Positions 10,243 through 20,324 of a stretch of 64,000 bases of DNA are shown here, in pieces; position 1 is the first letter of the stretch; each line of letters begins with the position of its first letter. Source of the stretch: Bacillota bacterium (GTDB taxonomy: Bacteria > Bacillota > Clostridia > Lachnospirales > Lachnospiraceae); assembly GCA_023386315.1 (NCBI GenBank), contig JAEWJZ010000030.1:62001-126000 (forward strand), read 5' to 3'. A model generated the notes under the pieces. That model did not search any database and was not told the DNA's origin. It saw nothing but the letters and a program-made list of their open reading frames with translations. A program made the position numbers and the translations under genes.

Positions 10243-11196
10243 TTATCTCTGTCCTTTGTCGTAAGGAATTCCCTCCGCTTTTGGAGCCTGGGAATTTCTT
10301 GAAGTAAAGACAAGTACGATTAAAGTGATGATATAAGGAACCATTTTGTAGAAATAGCTGGGAATTCCAAGGGCACTTAAGAAGGGAATTCCGGAATATG
10401 AGGAAGCCACCGCTTTCATCAGTCCGAAGAAGAGAGAGCACAGCATGATATTTACCGGTTTCCACTGACCGAAGATTAATACCGCCAGCGCCAGGAATCC
10501 GTATCCTGCAACATCGGCATTAAAGTTGGTGGAAGTGGGAACTACAAATACCAGACCTCCAAGACCGCCTAATGCTCCTGAAATTAAAACTCCCGCATAC
10601 TGCATCCTGTAAACATTAATTCCTGCAGAATCTGCTGCCTGGGGGTGTTCTCCGCATGCACGAAGTCTTAAACCGAATCGGGTGCGGTAAAGCACTACGG
10701 CTGATAAAATAAAGATTAAGATTCCCACGTATGTGGTAATATAGGCGTTCTGGAATAAAAGCGGTCCGATAAACGGAATGCTTCCCAGAACAGGAACCGA
10801 GATTATGCGGAAGGTATTGTTAAACGGAACCTGCTGCACCCCCTGGATAACTCGGGCAACGAAAACCGCAAACGCAGGAGCAAACATGTTTAAAGCAGTA
10901 CCGCTGATTACCTGGTTTGATTTCATGTTGATCGATGCATAAGCATGAAACAGTGAGAATACCATTCCGGTGCCCATGGATATTAATATGGCGATAATCA
11001 GCTGCAGCTGTCCGCTCATACTGCTGCCTGTAAAATTAAGAAACAGGATTCCGGTAAATGCTCCCATGGTCATAATACCTTCCAGCGCGATGTTGACAAT
11101 ACCGCTTCGCTCCGAAAACATGGCTCCAAGAGCAACGATCATGAGAGGAATCATGAAATACATGGTCTGCTGAAAAATGAAATAAATAACACTCAT
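10243..11196 (-). CDS. nupQ: Nucleoside ABC transporter permease (NupQ-like)
   Basis: A 317-residue integral membrane permease of the branched-chain/ribose type (BPD_transp_2 family) with about eight to nine hydrophobic helices. The family block ERSGIVNIALEGIMTMGAF (about 29-47) and GENPxAA-like ACGEHPQAADSAGI (about 180-193) are typical of the second permease of BmpA-linked nucleoside importers. Its start overlaps the stop of the preceding permease gene by four bases, so it is the last gene of a tight operon. Substrates of this class are purine and pyrimidine nucleosides. Confidence 0.88.
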   Translation of the reverse strand: MSVIYFIFQQTMYFMIPLMIVALGAMFSERSGIVNIALEGIMTMGAFTGILFLNFTGSSMSGQLQLIIAILISMGTGMVFSLFHAYASINMKSNQVISGTALNMFAPAFAVFVARVIQGVQQVPFNNTFRIISVPVLGSIPFIGPLLFQNAYITTYVGILIFILSAVVLYRTRFGLRLRACGEHPQAADSAGINVYRMQYAGVLISGALGGLGGLVFVVPTSTNFNADVAGYGFLALAVLIFGQWKPVNIMLCSLFFGLMKAVASSYSGIPFLSALGIPSYFYKMVPYIITLIVLVFTSRNSQAPKAEGIPYDKGQR

Positions 11197-12302
11197 GATT
11201 TCTTTCCTCCTTTCTCAGCTTCGCCTGACTTTGCATTTTTCTGCCCCATAATCTTTGACATAATAATCTTCACCATCAGGGCAAATGCACTGAAATAGAT
11301 AATGACTGCTACGATAATATCAATAATTTCCGTGGAAAACTCAAACAGCTGTAAATAAAAGCCGCCTGCTGTCAGGTATGCGATGAAAATACCGGAGAAC
11401 AGTACACCAATGGGATTATTTAAGCCAAGGAGAGCAACGGAAATACCTGTAAAGCCTTCGGAAGGCAGCACATCTTTAATCTCGATATGCTTACCGGTTC
11501 CTGCAAGGAATAAGAGACCTCCTGCAAGACCTGCAATGGCGCCGGCGATTACCATGGAAAGAATAATGCTTTTCTTTTCATTGATACCCGCATATTTGCT
11601 GGCATCCCGGTTGAATCCAACGGCCTTCAGCTCATAGCCGAATGTGGTCTTATTTAAAATAACCCAGATGAGGATTACTACCAGAATGGCGATTATAATT
11701 CCTCCGTTGACACTGGAACCCTGGAAAATCCTGTCCAGACCCATCTTCGGGATATTAGCGGTTGCAGCCACGTTCTTGGATTCGTTACGCAGATTGTTAA
11801 ACAGTGGTTTGTAGCTTTTTGTAATCCAGTTTACCAGGTACATGCCGATATAGTTCATCATAATAGAAGCAATCACTTCATTCACGTTGTAGTAGGCTTT
11901 TAAAATTCCCGGTACCAGTCCCCACAAGGCGCCCAGGATTACGCTGGCCGCCAGGGCTATAATCCAGTGAGCCGGCCCCAGTGAGGTCCAGAGAATGCCC
12001 ACATAGACGGCTCCAAAGCCTCCCACGATAAACTGACCCGGAGTACCGATGTTAAAGAGTCCGGTTTTAAATGCAAATCCTACAGAAAGACCGGTGAGAA
12101 TAATCGGTGTGGCATAATAAAACACCTGACCGACGCCTTTGGCGCCGTGAGTAAAGGCTCCTGTTAAAATGGTAGCAAATCCGGGAAGTGCCTGCACCGG
12201 ATTGCACAGAAACAAGATAATCAGTCCCACAATCAGTCCCAGAATAATGGCGAAAACGGAAGAGAGAATGCCTGTATGATCTTTTATCTGTTTCGGTTTC
12301 AT
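11193..12302 (-). CDS. nupP: Nucleoside ABC transporter permease (NupP-like)
   Basis: A 369-residue permease with about ten hydrophobic segments, partner of NupQ. The block KTGLFNIGTPGQFIVGGF (about 80-97) and KAVGFNRDASKYAGI (about 225-239) mark it as the first permease of the nucleoside importer class. It begins by overlapping the ATPase gene by four bases and ends overlapping the other permease gene by four bases, which suggests coupled translation and equal stoichiometry. Confidence 0.88.
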   Translation of the reverse strand: MKPKQIKDHTGILSSVFAIILGLIVGLIILFLCNPVQALPGFATILTGAFTHGAKGVGQVFYYATPIILTGLSVGFAFKTGLFNIGTPGQFIVGGFGAVYVGILWTSLGPAHWIIALAASVILGALWGLVPGILKAYYNVNEVIASIMMNYIGMYLVNWITKSYKPLFNNLRNESKNVAATANIPKMGLDRIFQGSSVNGGIIIAILVVILIWVILNKTTFGYELKAVGFNRDASKYAGINEKKSIILSMVIAGAIAGLAGGLLFLAGTGKHIEIKDVLPSEGFTGISVALLGLNNPIGVLFSGIFIAYLTAGGFYLQLFEFSTEIIDIIVAVIIYFSAFALMVKIIMSKIMGQKNAKSGEAEKGGKKS

Positions 12303-13834
12303 AGTGTGCCACCTTCTTTCTTAGCGCCTGCCATATAAAGACCTAATTCCTGAACGGTAATGTTCTCAGGGTCTAAGTCGGCAACGATTCCGCCTTCAAA
12401 CATGACTAAAATCCGGTCGCTTAAATTCATAACTTCATCTAATTCCAGTGATACCAGTAAAATTGCTGCGCCTGCATCCCGCTGTTTTACCAGCTGGTTG
12501 TGAATGTATTCGATGGCGCCCACATCCAGTCCCCTGGTAGGCTGTACTGCAAGAAGAATATCCGGCCCTTTTGAGATCTCCCTGGCTACAATTGCCTTCT
12601 GCTGGTTACCGCCGGACATGCTGCGGGTAGTGGTAAATGCTCCTTCGCTGCTCCGGATATCATAATTCTCAATCAGCTTCTGTGCATAATCATAGATCTG
12701 GTCATTCTTTAAAAATGTGCCGCTCTGGAATTCTTTGTCAAAATACTGCTGAAGAACCAGATTGTATGCCAGGTTATATTCCAGCACCAGACCATGCTTG
12801 TGTCTGTCCTCCGGTATGTGGGAGAGACCGTGGGTGTTTTTGTAGCGGATACTTTTTTTAGTCATATCCTCACCGTTAATGGAGACTGTACCGTGGCCTG
12901 GGTCTGAAATGCCGGTGATAGCATGAATCAGCTCTGTCTGCCCATTGCCGTCAATACCGGCGATACAGACAATTTCGCCTCTTCTTACCTGGAAGGATAC
13001 ATCATGAACTAACTTCTTGGTCTGTCCCTTATGTTTGGCCTCTACGGATAAGTCCTTTACTTCAAGAACCACTTCACCAGGTTCTGCAGCCTTTTTATTG
13101 ATGGTTAAGTTCACCTTCCGGCCAACCATCATTTCTGACATCTCTTCCCGTGTGGTATCAGCAACATCTACGGTTCCAATATATTTACCGCGGCGCAGAA
13201 CGGAACAGCGGTCTGCTACCGCCTTGATTTCATTGAGCTTGTGTGTGATGAACAGGATGGATTTACCTTCCGTTACCAGATCCCGCATGATCTGCATCAG
13301 TTCATCAATTTCCTGAGGGGTCAAAACTGCGGTAGGTTCATCAAATATCATGATTTCATTATCACGATAAAGCATTTTTAAAATTTCAACCCTTTGCTGC
13401 ATTCCAACAGTAATATCAGATATCAAAGCATCAGGGTCTACGAAAAGTTTGTATTTTTCACTTAATTCCATTACTTTTTTCCGGGCATCATCCATCTTTA
13501 AAAATCCATGTCTGGTTGTTTCCATGCCCAGTACAATATTTTGTAAAACTGTGAAATTCTCCACCAGCTTGAAATGCTGATGCACCATGCCGATACCAAG
13601 TGCATTGGCATCCAGCGGACCTGTAATTTTTTCTTCATTACCACGAACCCGGATCGAGCCTTTTTCCGGCTGATATAATCCGAATAAAACACTCATGAGA
13701 GTGGATTTGCCTGCTCCGTTTTCTCCCAGGAGGGCGTGTATCTCGCCTTTTTTCAGCTGAAGTGTAATGTCATCATTGGCGATGATACCGGGAAATTCTT
13801 TTGTGATATGAAGCATCTCAATAATGTAGTCCAT
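12299..13834 (-). CDS. nupO: Nucleoside ABC transporter ATP-binding protein (NupO-like)
   Basis: A 511-residue double-ATPase protein. The first cassette has Walker [10 protein letters not shown] (about 37-45) and Walker [12 protein letters not shown]; the second has a degenerate Walker A-like GIDGNGQTE, with [15 protein letters not shown] and [11 protein letters not shown] longer reading frame extends 40 codons upstream. I place the start at 13834 because that ATG has AAGGGGG before it and begins the conserved [15 protein letters not shown]. The double cassette is typical of sugar and nucleoside importers of this family. Confidence 0.9.
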   Translation of the reverse strand: MDYIIEMLHITKEFPGIIANDDITLQLKKGEIHALLGENGAGKSTLMSVLFGLYQPEKGSIRVRGNEEKITGPLDANALGIGMVHQHFKLVENFTVLQNIVLGMETTRHGFLKMDDARKKVMELSEKYKLFVDPDALISDITVGMQQRVEILKMLYRDNEIMIFDEPTAVLTPQEIDELMQIMRDLVTEGKSILFITHKLNEIKAVADRCSVLRRGKYIGTVDVADTTREEMSEMMVGRKVNLTINKKAAEPGEVVLEVKDLSVEAKHKGQTKKLVHDVSFQVRRGEIVCIAGIDGNGQTELIHAITGISDPGHGTVSINGEDMTKKSIRYKNTHGLSHIPEDRHKHGLVLEYNLAYNLVLQQYFDKEFQSGTFLKNDQIYDYAQKLIENYDIRSSEGAFTTTRSMSGGNQQKAIVAREISKGPDILLAVQPTRGLDVGAIEYIHNQLVKQRDAGAAILLVSLELDEVMNLSDRILVMFEGGIVADLDPENITVQELGLYMAGAKKEGGTL

Positions 13835-13894
13835 AAAATCCCCCTTACTTCGGTACCTATCTATGGGACCCGGTACCAGGTTAATAAAGTTATA

Positions 13895-13955
13895 AACCAA
13901 AAAGAAGATGCCGTAAGAGACCAGATCTGTTATGACTGGTGAATCAAACGGCATC
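13895..13955 (-). terminator. Hairpin between bmpA and nupO (attenuator-like)
   Basis: On the leftward strand GATGCCGT and ACGGCATC pair across a 33-base loop that contains a small inner helix (ACCAG/CTGGT). They are followed by TTCTTTTTGG. The site lies between the binding-protein gene and the ATPase gene. It may lower expression of the membrane components relative to the lipoprotein, a common design; this role is inferred. Confidence 0.6.
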
Positions 13956-14021
13956 TCCTTTCCTTTTTTATGTCAGAATACTGACATCGTGGTATGCCCG
14001 AAAGGGCACTACCCCTGCGGA

Positions 14022-15197
14022 TTATTCTACAAAGTTAATTTTAGTTTTTTCAAGCTTTAAGTCTTTGTTCGGATCGTTATTATCCTGAGAAGGCTGTACC
14101 AGTGTTACCTTGCCATCCTTTAATTCAGTGAAGATTTTTTCATAATCTTCTTTTGTGAATTTGGTAAACTTGGAAGTTTCCATAGGAAGGCCGATACCAT
14201 CGTTCTTAGCTGAGAAGATGCTTGTCTCGCCGCCTGGGAACTTGTTGTCATAGAAATCTTTTACACCATCGTATACAGATACGGAAAGCTGTTTCATGGC
14301 AGAAGTGATGACTGTTTCAGACTCAAAGCTCTGGTCAACGTCAACACCAATTACTTTTTTGCCCTTTTCCTGAGCTGCAGCCATAACAGAGTTGCCAACA
14401 GCACCACCGCAGCCGAAGATTACTTCGGTTCCGTTCTGATACCAGGATGCTGCCATAGACTGGGCTTCCGGAGTTGCAGCGAAAGCACCTGTATAGTTGT
14501 ACATAATTTCAATGTTGTCAATACCCATTTCCTTAGCAGCATAATCGGCACCTTCAGCAAATCCGTAACCATAACGGATAACTGCAGGAACTGCCATACC
14601 GCCTAAGAAACCAAGCTTTGTATAACCGTCTTTAACTGCTGCATAGCCGGCTAAGAAACCAGGCTCGTCCTCCTGGAACAGGATGGGCATAACATTGGCT
14701 TCTGTCTTGTATTCTGAGTAATCTGCGTTATGAGGAACTCCATCAAGAAGAATGAAGTGAACATCCTTATACTGTTCCTGAGCAAGGAATACCGGTTCTT
14801 CAAATAAGAAACCTGGACATACAACTAATTTAGCGCCGCCTTCAATAGCAAGTCCGATGGTCTCCAGATAAGAATCTGTGGTACCTTCCTGCGGCTGATA
14901 GTACTTGTAGGAGATCTTGTTCTCTTCTGCGTACTTCTTCATACCTTCCCATGCACCCTGGTTAAATGATTTGTCATCAATGGTGCCAAGGTCTGTAACC
15001 AGCGCCAGTTCATATCCGTTTGATGAATCAGATTTGACAGATGTTGCACCGGTGGTTTCAGCAGCTTTTTCAGCTGCAGTTGTGGTTTCTGCTGATGAAG
15101 CTGCAGTTGTTGCCGTTCCGGAATTGGAAGAACCACATGCGCTGAGTGTTGCAGCCATCATGACTGCCATAGCTAATGCGAGAGCTCTTTTTTTCAT
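14022..15197 (-). CDS. bmpA: BmpA/PnrA-family nucleoside-binding lipoprotein
   Basis: A 391-residue lipoprotein of the BMP family (NupN/PnrA type), the extracellular receptor of the nup importer. The ATG at 15197 is chosen over one nine codons earlier because it starts a normal signal peptide (MKKRALALAMAV, lipobox LSAC) and has AGGAGG upstream. The early mature part is a Ser/Thr/Ala/Glu-rich linker, then the domain begins with YELALVTDLGTIDDKSFNQGAW, the hallmark ligand-binding segment. GGAKLVVCPGF and the VIGVDVDQ motif follow. It leads the leftward operon. I found no purine riboswitch in its leader. Confidence 0.92.
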   Translation of the reverse strand: MKKRALALAMAVMMAATLSACGSSNSGTATTAASSAETTTAAEKAAETTGATSVKSDSSNGYELALVTDLGTIDDKSFNQGAWEGMKKYAEENKISYKYYQPQEGTTDSYLETIGLAIEGGAKLVVCPGFLFEEPVFLAQEQYKDVHFILLDGVPHNADYSEYKTEANVMPILFQEDEPGFLAGYAAVKDGYTKLGFLGGMAVPAVIRYGYGFAEGADYAAKEMGIDNIEIMYNYTGAFAATPEAQSMAASWYQNGTEVIFGCGGAVGNSVMAAAQEKGKKVIGVDVDQSFESETVITSAMKQLSVSVYDGVKDFYDNKFPGGETSIFSAKNDGIGLPMETSKFTKFTKEDYEKIFTELKDGKVTLVQPSQDNNDPNKDLKLEKTKINFVE

Positions 15198-15435
15198 AAT
15201 ACGATCATTCCTCCTGTTATTCATATATTTTCAGAGATAACACTAATGTATCATATTTCAGCGCTGGAAACAATCTTAATTGATGATATTTTGCATAAAA
15301 ACTGAGATAAAAATATCTGTCATTTTAAGACATATGCCCTGACTTTTAAATGTTAAATCCCCCTTTCCTTCTTTTCCTTGTTATTTAATTAAATTATGTT
15401 AAACTATTTTAAGACTTAAAAAAGGAGACTTAATT
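15198..15435. promoter_or_regulatory. Divergent intergenic region bmpA / MATE
   Basis: This 238-base AT-rich spacer must hold the promoters of the leftward nup operon and the rightward MATE gene. I see AT-rich -10-like boxes on both strands (TATGAT leftward near 15250) but no clear consensus -35 and no riboswitch-like fold. Confidence 0.4.
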
Positions 15436-16758
15436 ATGAAAAAAGTAAATCTACTGGAAGATCCCGTAAAAAAATTATTCGCAGGATATCTTCTTCCGTC
15501 AATTAGTGCAACAATGGTCACATCCATTTATATATTAGCAGATACTCTTATGATTGGAAGAGGAGTGGGCGCGATCGGAATTGCCGCCCTGAATATACTT
15601 CTGCCTCTGTTCAGCCTGTTTTTTGCAACCGGAATGCTGTTTGGGGCAGGGGGCGGAATACTTTTATCTGTATGCAAAGGGAAAAAAGACGGCCTGGCTG
15701 CAAATCAGTATTATACGGCTGCATTTATTATGGCTGCAGTGATGAGTGTTACCTATACCGTTTTTGGTCATGCTTTTTTTCTGCCCATTACAGCATTTCT
15801 GGGGAGAAATGAAAATATGACGCCTTATGTGGAGGAGTATGGAAGGATTCTGATATCAGGAGCCCCCGCTTTTTTATTTGCATCTTTTTATCAGGTATTT
15901 GTGCGCAATGATAAAGCACCAAGGCTTGCCATGACAGCAGTGGTTTCAGGAGGAGTGTTAAATATTATCCTGGATTATGTTCTGATGTTTCCCATGCAGA
16001 TGGGTATGAAAGGGGCTGCTGCCGCCACTGTCATCGGCAGCTTTGTAACTCTTTTTATATTGCTGACACACCTGGTTTCAAAAGAAAATACGTTAAGATT
16101 TGTCACAGGAATCCACTTAAAGCAGGCGGCAGATGTGGTGAAAAATGGATTCTCCAGCTTTTTACTGGATATGTGTAATGGGATCGTCACCTTCTTATTT
16201 AACCGACAGATTCTTTCCATCGCCGGTGAACTGGGAGTGGTGGTTTATGGTATTATTTCCAACAGCGCATATATTGCATCGTCAGTCAATAACGGAATAT
16301 CCCAGGCAGTACAGCCGATACTGGCAACAAATTACGGGGCAGGAAAAAAAGAAAGGTTAAAGGAGGTAAGGCATCTGGCAGAGGGAACAGCCTGTCTGTC
16401 CGGTGTGCTGTTTGCCGGGATGGGACTTTTGTTTCCGGCTCTTGTAACAGAAGCATTTGTAAGACCTGATAAGGAAATTATGGCTATGGCGGTTCCAGCA
16501 GTACGGATTTATTTTCTGTCCTTTGCAGCAATGGGGCTGAATGTGCTTTATACCACCTGGTTCCAGTCAGTGATGGAACCTGCAAATGCTTTGAGAATCT
16601 GCCTGCTTAGGGGAATTGTTTTAAACAGTCTTCTGGTTTTTATTCTTCCATTATTTATGGGAGTCACCGGAATCTGGACTGTCATGCCAGTGACGGAAGT
16701 GCTGACTCTTACCGCATGTCGAATTATGTTAAAGAAACAGGCTATTTGTCGAACTTGA
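15436..16758 (+). CDS. MATE family efflux transporter
   Basis: A 440-residue polytopic protein with about twelve hydrophobic helices. It shows the MATE opening NLLEDPVKKLFAGYLLPSISATMV and the TLMIGRGVG motif, with an internal repeat beginning near residue 230. MATE proteins export cationic drugs or metabolites using sodium or proton gradients. Substrate and inducer are unknown. It stands alone, with AAAAAAGGAG before the ATG, between the divergent nup operon and ppdK. Confidence 0.9.
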   Translation: MKKVNLLEDPVKKLFAGYLLPSISATMVTSIYILADTLMIGRGVGAIGIAALNILLPLFSLFFATGMLFGAGGGILLSVCKGKKDGLAANQYYTAAFIMAAVMSVTYTVFGHAFFLPITAFLGRNENMTPYVEEYGRILISGAPAFLFASFYQVFVRNDKAPRLAMTAVVSGGVLNIILDYVLMFPMQMGMKGAAAATVIGSFVTLFILLTHLVSKENTLRFVTGIHLKQAADVVKNGFSSFLLDMCNGIVTFLFNRQILSIAGELGVVVYGIISNSAYIASSVNNGISQAVQPILATNYGAGKKERLKEVRHLAEGTACLSGVLFAGMGLLFPALVTEAFVRPDKEIMAMAVPAVRIYFLSFAAMGLNVLYTTWFQSVMEPANALRICLLRGIVLNSLLVFILPLFMGVTGIWTVMPVTEVLTLTACRIMLKKQAICRT

Positions 16759-16894
16759 TTTCGTATATACGAACACAAATCGCATATCAGAAAAAGACAG
16801 ACTTTGTAAGTGCTTTCAATGCAATTGTATTTAAAAAAGAGAAAATTACTTCAAATAATCAATGAAAACCTCTTTACTCCCCTTTTAATTGTGC

Positions 16895-16900
16895 TATAAT
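16895..16900 (+). promoter_or_regulatory. Probable -10 box of ppdK
   Basis: A perfect TATAAT lies 75 bases before the ppdK start. The -35 side (CTTTAC about 17 bases upstream) is weak. Confidence 0.5.
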
Positions 16901-16974
16901 ACTTTCAGGGCTTTTCCGCAATGGAAGGCGCGGGGGAGCAGCATAATTTACACTTTTTTAGGAGGATTTTACTT

Positions 16975-19599
16975 ATGGCAAGAAAATGGGTTTATTTGTT
17001 CACCGAGGGAAGCGCAGACATGAAAAACCTGTTAGGTGGCAAAGGGGCGAATCTGGCAGAGATGACCAATTTAGGTCTGCCGGTTCCTCAGGGATTTACG
17101 ATTACGACTGAGGCATGTACTCAGTATTATGAAGATGGGGAAACAATTAATGACGAGATCATGGGACAGATCATGGATCATATCGAAAAGATGGAAAAAA
17201 TCACCGGCAAAAAGTTTGGTGATAACGAGAATCCTCTTCTTGTTTCCGTTCGTTCCGGAGCCCGGGCGTCAATGCCTGGTATGATGGATACGATTTTAAA
17301 TCTTGGACTGAATGAGAAAGTAGTGGAAGTGCTTGCTGAAAAATCAGGCAATCCGCGCTGGGCATGGGACTGCTACAGAAGATTTATTCAGATGTTCTCC
17401 GATGTAGTTATGGAAGTAGGTAAAAAGTACTTCGAAGAGCTGATTGATGAAATGAAAGAAAAAAAGGGTGTTACAGAGGATGTACAGCTGACTGCTGAGG
17501 ATTTAAAAGAGCTTGCAGGACAGTTTAAAGATGAATATAAGGAAAAAATCGGTTCTGATTTCCCGGCTGATCCTAAGGAGCAGTTAATGGAGGCAATCAA
17601 GGCCGTATTCCGTTCCTGGGACAACCCAAGAGCCAATGTTTACCGCCGTGACAATGATATTCCCTATTCCTGGGGAACTGCTGTCAATGTTCAGATGATG
17701 GCATTTGGAAATATGGGTGAGACTTCCGGTACCGGTGTTGCATTTACCCGTGATCCTGCAACTGGCGAAAAACATCTCATGGGTGAATTCCTGATGAATG
17801 CACAGGGTGAAGATGTGGTTGCCGGTGTGCGGACTCCTCAGAAGATCGAGCAGTTAAAAGAGGTTATGCCTGAAGTTTATCATAAATTTGTGGGAATCTG
17901 CAGTATCCTGGAAGATCACTATAAGGATATGCAGGATATGGAGTTTACAATTGAAGACAAGAAGCTTTATATGCTTCAGACCCGTAATGGCAAGAGAACA
18001 GCGAAAGCTGCTTTAAAGATTGCCTGTGATTTAGTTGACGAGTTTATGATCACAGAAGAAAAAGCAGTTAAGATGATTGATCCGAGAAACTTGGATACTC
18101 TGCTTCATCCTCAGTTTGATGCAGAAGTATTAAAGAAGACAGAGCCGGTTGGAAAGGCACTTGCTGCTTCTCCTGGTGCTGCCTGCGGTAAGATTGTTTT
18201 CACAGCAGATGATGCAAAGACATGGAAGGAAAGAGGAGAAAAGGTGGTTTTAGTCCGTCTGGAAACCTCTCCTGAAGATATTGAAGGAATGAAGGCAGCT
18301 CAGGGTATTCTGACTGTAAGAGGAGGAATGACCTCTCATGCAGCTGTAGTTGCAAGAGGAATGGGAACCTGCTGCGTATCCGGCTGTTCTGAAATTGCCA
18401 TGAATGAGGCAGCGAAAAAGTTTGTTCTTGCAGGCAAGGAATACCACGAAGGAGACTGGATCTCCCTGGACGGATCAACCGGTAAGATTTACGACGGAAT
18501 TATCCCGACAGTCGATGCAACCGTTGCCGGTGAGTTCGGAAGAATTATGGCGTGGGCAGATAAATATAGAAAGCTGAAAGTAAGAACCAATGCAGATACA
18601 CCTGCTGATGCCAGAAAAGCCAGAGAGCTTGGTGCAGAGGGAATCGGTCTTTGCCGTACCGAGCATATGTTCTTTGAAGGCGACAGAATTGATGCGTTCC
18701 GTGAGATGATCTGTTCCGATACAGTGAAAGAGAGAGAAGCAGCACTGGAAAAGATTCTTCCGGTACAGCAGGGAGATTTCGAAGCTCTTTATGAGGCTCT
18801 GGAAGGAAATCCTGTTACCATTCGTTTCTTAGATCCGCCTCTTCATGAGTTCGTACCTACAGAGGAAGATGACATTAAGAAACTGGCTGATACTCAGGGC
18901 AAGACTGTGGAGCAGATCAAGACAATCATTGATTCTCTCCATGAATTCAATCCAATGATGGGACACAGAGGATGCCGTCTTGCTGTTACCTATCCTGAGA
19001 TTGCAAAAATGCAGACAAAGGCAGTGATCCGTGCTGCAATCAACGTTCAGAAAGCACATCCGGACTGGAATGTATGCCCTGAGATCATGATTCCTCTGAT
19101 CTGTGATGAGAAAGAATTAAGATTTGTGAAAAAGATTGTTGTTGAGACTGCAGATGCAGAGATTGCAGCAGCAGGCAGCAGCTTAACCTATCAGGTAGGA
19201 ACCATGATTGAGATTCCGAGAGCAGCACTGACTGCAGATGATATCGCAAAAGATGCGGAATTCTTCTGCTTCGGTACCAATGACTTAACTCAGATGACCT
19301 ATGGCTTCTCCCGTGATGATGCAGGTAAGTTCTTAAACGCTTACTATGATACCAAGATCTTTGAGAATGATCCATTTGCAAAACTGGATCAGACCGGCGT
19401 AGGCAAGCTGATGGAGACTGCAATCAAGTTAGGCAAGAGCGTTCGTCCTGATATGCATGTAGGTATCTGCGGCGAGCACGGCGGAGATCCGTCTTCCGTA
19501 GAATTCTGCCATAAGATTGGCCTTGATTATGTATCCTGTTCCCCGTTCCGTGTGCCGATCGCAAGACTTGCGGCAGCGCAGGCGGCGTTGAATAATTAA
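16975..19599 (+). CDS. ppdK: Pyruvate, phosphate dikinase
   Basis: An 874-residue PPDK, the same length as the Clostridium symbiosum enzyme. It interconverts pyruvate + ATP + Pi with phosphoenolpyruvate + AMP + PPi, in glycolysis or gluconeogenesis. The N-terminal ATP-grasp domain begins KWVYLFTEGSADMKNLLGGKG. The phosphocarrier His is about residue 455 in GGMTSHAAVVARGMG. The C-terminal PEP/pyruvate TIM barrel contains GTNDLTQMTYGFSRDD and the active-site Cys near 832 (ICGEHGGDPSS). The start at 16975 follows AGGAGG; a longer frame from 16921 is rejected because it adds an unrelated 18-residue lead. It is monocistronic. Confidence 0.98.
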   Translation: MARKWVYLFTEGSADMKNLLGGKGANLAEMTNLGLPVPQGFTITTEACTQYYEDGETINDEIMGQIMDHIEKMEKITGKKFGDNENPLLVSVRSGARASMPGMMDTILNLGLNEKVVEVLAEKSGNPRWAWDCYRRFIQMFSDVVMEVGKKYFEELIDEMKEKKGVTEDVQLTAEDLKELAGQFKDEYKEKIGSDFPADPKEQLMEAIKAVFRSWDNPRANVYRRDNDIPYSWGTAVNVQMMAFGNMGETSGTGVAFTRDPATGEKHLMGEFLMNAQGEDVVAGVRTPQKIEQLKEVMPEVYHKFVGICSILEDHYKDMQDMEFTIEDKKLYMLQTRNGKRTAKAALKIACDLVDEFMITEEKAVKMIDPRNLDTLLHPQFDAEVLKKTEPVGKALAASPGAACGKIVFTADDAKTWKERGEKVVLVRLETSPEDIEGMKAAQGILTVRGGMTSHAAVVARGMGTCCVSGCSEIAMNEAAKKFVLAGKEYHEGDWISLDGSTGKIYDGIIPTVDATVAGEFGRIMAWADKYRKLKVRTNADTPADARKARELGAEGIGLCRTEHMFFEGDRIDAFREMICSDTVKEREAALEKILPVQQGDFEALYEALEGNPVTIRFLDPPLHEFVPTEEDDIKKLADTQGKTVEQIKTIIDSLHEFNPMMGHRGCRLAVTYPEIAKMQTKAVIRAAINVQKAHPDWNVCPEIMIPLICDEKELRFVKKIVVETADAEIAAAGSSLTYQVGTMIEIPRAALTADDIAKDAEFFCFGTNDLTQMTYGFSRDDAGKFLNAYYDTKIFENDPFAKLDQTGVGKLMETAIKLGKSVRPDMHVGICGEHGGDPSSVEFCHKIGLDYVSCSPFRVPIARLAAAQAALNN

Positions 19600-19626
19600 T
19601 GCGTTGGCAATGAGCCGTGCAAAAAT

Positions 19627-19690
19627 AAGTGTCGGAAAGCCCGGTGGAGAGCTTGCTCTCCACCGGGCTTTCTGATGCTTATTTTTATAG
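19627..19690. terminator. Strong, probably bidirectional terminator after ppdK
   Basis: GAAAGCCCGGTGGAGAG and CTCTCCACCGGGCTTTC form a perfect 17-bp stem with a CTTG loop, extended by outer AAAAATAAG/CTTATTTTT arms. It marks the edge between the housekeeping block and the AT-rich lanthipeptide block. Confidence 0.92.
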
Positions 19691-19757
19691 GGCGAAGCCC
19701 GTGACCGAGATGGAGCGTAAGCGGAATCGAGGTTATAACAGCGGAGATATGTGCTGA

Positions 19758-20225
19758 TACAATTCGTGGACTAAAATAATATTATGTTTAGGCGGTATTA
19801 TTGCATTGGAGTTGCTGTCATCCATGCAGTGTCATTGTAATAAATGCATTTTAATTAATTCAATTTTAAAACCTACGAATGAGTTTTATAAAAATTTAAT
19901 GCTGCCTGCAAATATGAATATTTACGGAGAGCAGGTAATTTCAATGATTAAATTTGAAAGTCAATATTATGGTGTTTCTCTAACCAACTATTTACAAAGA
20001 GATGATGATTTTACGTATTATATTAAAAATATAAATGCAGAAATATATGGTATTTATGGTGATAGAGGGTATGAAAACTATCTTAACCGAATAAAAGATT
20101 TATGTCTGCCAGAAGATATATATAATAGAATAAATTTTCGATTTGTGAAGAATTCCTGCCATATGCCAATGATAGAAAATCCGATTGAATTAGCGCAGAT
20201 AATAAAAGACATAATTGAAAATTGA
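19758..20225 (+). pseudogene. C-terminal remnant of an alpha/beta hydrolase
   Basis: The open frame from the stop at 19755-19757 to TGA at 20225 reads like the second half of an alpha/beta hydrolase. It shows a nucleophile-elbow-like LCLGGIIALELL followed by CILINS, a G-D pair (IYGDRGYENY) where the acid residue is expected, and a closing NSCHMPMIENP that fits the usual GHxPxxExP catalytic-His segment. The N-terminal half (first strands and oxyanion hole) is missing, and the nucleophile position has Cys (TGT) instead of Ser. The only start options are TTG at 19806, inside the fold, or later ATGs. It is AT-rich like the lanthipeptide genes and abuts the ppdK terminator region, so it is probably a relic truncated when the island joined. 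Confidence 0.65.
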
Positions 20226-20228
20226 TGC

Positions 20229-20280
20229 ATAAAAAAGCTGCGCACAGCATTTTAATGAGCTGATGCACAGCTCTTTTTTT
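20229..20280 (+). terminator. Terminator-like hairpin before the lanA promoter
   Basis: AAAAAAGCTG plus GCACAGC pairs, with small bulges, with GCTGATGCACAGC plus TCTTTTTTT. The T run follows the stem. It insulates lanA from upstream reading. Confidence 0.65.
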
Positions 20281-20324
20281 CCTTTATTTGCAGATTTTGA
20301 CTCGTATCATTAACAACATCATAG

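Noticed and set aside
15198..15435. Purine riboswitch for the nucleoside importer
   Set aside because: I looked for the conserved purine-aptamer core and flanking P1 helix in the bmpA leader and found neither.
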